From contig CP097899.1 in NCBI GenBank assembly GCA_023639215.1, positions 5,018,001-5,082,000 on the forward strand: a stretch of 64,000 nucleotides of DNA. The letters run 5' to 3'. Shown in pieces: positions 62,661 to 64,000 of this stretch. Position numbers and translations under genes: made by a program. Every line of letters begins with the position of its first letter. The first letter of the stretch is position 1. This DNA is from Candidatus Pristimantibacillus lignocellulolyticus (lineage in GTDB: Bacteria; Bacillota; Bacilli; Paenibacillales; Paenibacillaceae). The notes under the pieces were generated by a model that saw only the letters and a list, made by a program, of their open reading frames with translations, was not told the DNA's origin and did no database searches.

Positions 62661-63800
62661 ATGAATAATAGTCATTATGTAAAAGCCATTTTTCAGATGC
62701 AATATGTCTCTCGCTGGCAAGAGTTTTCTCCAAGATATAAAGATAATGCCGCAAGTCATAGTTTTCGATGCGCAGCAATAGCTGTACTAATAAGTATAAT
62801 AGAAACTCGATTATACCATAAGCCAATCTTACCATCTGAATTAATTGGCAAAGCTTTACTTCATGATTTGAACGAAACGGTAACTGGTTCTATTAAGTAT
62901 GTTACCAAAAAAGAACAGACCCTTTCACCACATATTATAAAATTAGAAAATGAAGTTAATAAAGAATTCGTAGCCTATTTATCTAAGTCACTCCAACCTA
63001 GTTTTACCGAATATATCGTTCAAGCTGAAGATAATAGTTATACAGGTAACCTTATGAAGGCTATCGATTCTTTCGATGCGATGCTGTTTTGTAGACGCGA
63101 AAGCAGTTTACAACATCAAAGTTATTTCACTGAACGTTACGAACAATTACGAAATTCATTAATGCAAAGTAAATTCGAATCTATTCGTTGGTTGCTGTTG
63201 GCATTAGAACAAGATGAAGGCGTTGCTCAATTTCTAGACTACATCCTTAATTTAGATCTTATTGATCGTTGGGGTGGAAGCTTTAATCTTATTCCAGATA
63301 ATGATGCAACCCACTCTTTCCGAGTTGCTGCATTATGTCTATTCAACGCTCATTTGGAAAAAGAGAAATATAATAAGGAACATATCAATATGTATGCCAT
63401 TCTTGGGAAATCAATCATGCATGATGTTGTTGAAGGGGTTAGCGGAGATGTTGCTTCACCGATCAAACGCTCATCTAACGAAATTAAACAAGCGTTCATC
63501 AATTTTGAGCAACAAGTTGCAAGAGATATGGTGAGTAATTTACCTGCATTCATGCAAGAAGATATGATGGATTTTCTCGTACATGCCAAAGATGACAGTT
63601 ATGAAGGAATGTTAGTGGATATCGCCGATAAACTTGACGCACTCATCAAAAGCAATCTTGAAATGCGCAATAATCCACATTATGTCAGCAAGTACGAGCA
63701 ACAATTGACTCATATTCAGCATCATTATGAAAATCCATCCGTTATTTTCTTCCTCGCATATATATTACATGATATTACCTACGATCACTTTATGAGATAA
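62661..63800 (+). CDS. Tandem YfbR-like HD-domain protein
   Basis: A 379-residue protein made of two HD domains like E. coli YfbR, a metal-dependent 5'-deoxynucleotidase. Domain 1 has Arg18-Trp19, His33, His68-Asp69, Glu72 and Asp136, at the same numbers as YfbR, but Asp77 is replaced by Ser and the PTPVK loop is shortened (VTGSIKY). Domain 2 has Arg203-Trp204, His218, His254-Asp255, Glu258, Asp263 and Asp323, complete (SGDVASPIKR). Domain 2 is the likely active half. GAGGTG precedes ATG. It is divergent from the BASS gene. Confidence 0.8.
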   Translation: MNNSHYVKAIFQMQYVSRWQEFSPRYKDNAASHSFRCAAIAVLISIIETRLYHKPILPSELIGKALLHDLNETVTGSIKYVTKKEQTLSPHIIKLENEVNKEFVAYLSKSLQPSFTEYIVQAEDNSYTGNLMKAIDSFDAMLFCRRESSLQHQSYFTERYEQLRNSLMQSKFESIRWLLLALEQDEGVAQFLDYILNLDLIDRWGGSFNLIPDNDATHSFRVAALCLFNAHLEKEKYNKEHINMYAILGKSIMHDVVEGVSGDVASPIKRSSNEIKQAFINFEQQVARDMVSNLPAFMQEDMMDFLVHAKDDSYEGMLVDIADKLDALIKSNLEMRNNPHYVSKYEQQLTHIQHHYENPSVIFFLAYILHDITYDHFMR

Positions 63801-63812
63801 GCTGATTACTAC

Positions 63813-64000
63813 TTACTCATCATTCGTTTGTCTTAATGTTTTCGCATAATTAGCTATATCGCGATATAATGCTTTCCAGTTAGAGTTAGCTGTTAGAGGA
63901 GGTGTAGCTTCTGCTACACTCTCCTCTTTTTGCGGTTCACTTGGTTCTATTCGTTTAAGCTCTTCTTTAATCTCATCTATAGAGATTTGTCGATCTCGAT
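63813..64000 (-). CDS. Hypothetical protein, C-terminal fragment
   Basis: A minus-strand frame enters from the right edge and stops at TAA (63813-63815). The visible 61 residues are charged (ISIDEIKEELKRIEP) and end WKALYRDIANYAKTLRQTND-E. The product cannot be named without the missing part. Confidence 0.5.
   Translation of the reverse strand, partial: RDRQISIDEIKEELKRIEPSEPQKEESVAEATPPLTANSNWKALYRDIANYAKTLRQTNDE

Overview
The window looks like chromosomal DNA of a low-GC, endospore-forming Firmicute, most likely a member of the Paenibacillaceae. The support is two alpha/beta-type small acid-soluble spore proteins (25296, 42002), a polA-mutM-ytaF-coaE cluster, an SLH-domain protein, a PspA/TPM-family pair and a FabV enoyl-ACP reductase. 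The genus is an inference from gene content. No rRNA, tRNA, prophage, transposase or CRISPR array was recognised.

Layout. 1-2.7 kb: a cupredoxin fragment, a small hypothetical gene and a glycosyltransferase. 2.9-6.9 kb: the queuosine-precursor genes queC-queD-queE and queF on the minus strand, led by a preQ1-I riboswitch with terminator. 7-12.6 kb: a J-domain-like membrane protein, a chemoreceptor, an SLH protein and a secreted hydrolase. 12.6-16 kb: an ArsR-type regulator divergent from an iron alcohol dehydrogenase (apparent ATT start) and an aldo/keto reductase. 16.4-18.5 kb: a 709-residue coiled-coil/DUF2325 protein. 19-22.9 kb: an ABC importer with a RutA-like flavin monooxygenase. 23-29.5 kb: hydrolase, aldo/keto reductase, spore protein, FabV, a divergent PRPP synthetase, NagZ. 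29.7-39.8 kb: a decayed TPM-family gene with PspA, ROK sugar kinase, CPBP protease, a DUF4353 lipoprotein, a cation/H+ antiporter, a glutamate racemase, a 2-hydroxyacid dehydrogenase. 40-48.4 kb: a Crp/Fnr regulator with an IF-3 paralogue, NrdR, spore protein, lytic transglycosylase, CoaE, YtaF, MutM, PolA. 48.5-53.4 kb: pstS-pstC-pstA-pstB-phoU. 53.5-58 kb: a CBS-chemoreceptor fusion, an AraC regulator, a TetR/MFS pair. 58.7-61.5 kb: phoR-phoP. 61.6-64 kb: a BASS transporter, a tandem YfbR-like HD protein and a partial gene.

The most striking feature is a dense set of intergenic repeats that ordinary annotation would miss. Type A elements (about 150-170 bp, about 10 full copies plus remnants) and type C elements (about 180 bp) share the same border (GGTAGTTCAAAAA) and a similar central hairpin. 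Their outer and inner stems change on both sides together between copies, which indicates selection on a folded RNA or single-stranded DNA. Several copies begin exactly at a stop codon. Type B elements are leader hairpins placed just before Shine-Dalgarno sequences, also with paired changes. Type D is a roughly 105-bp tandem repeat that precedes type A copies, and type E is a pair of giant nested palindromes. These elements interrupt the que, pst and phoRP transcription units. They may form an undescribed modular family of mobile or regulatory elements.

Functional links: phosphate uptake (pst-phoU, a Pho-box-like repeat before pstS, phoRP) and queuosine-precursor synthesis under preQ1 control are the two best supported circuits.
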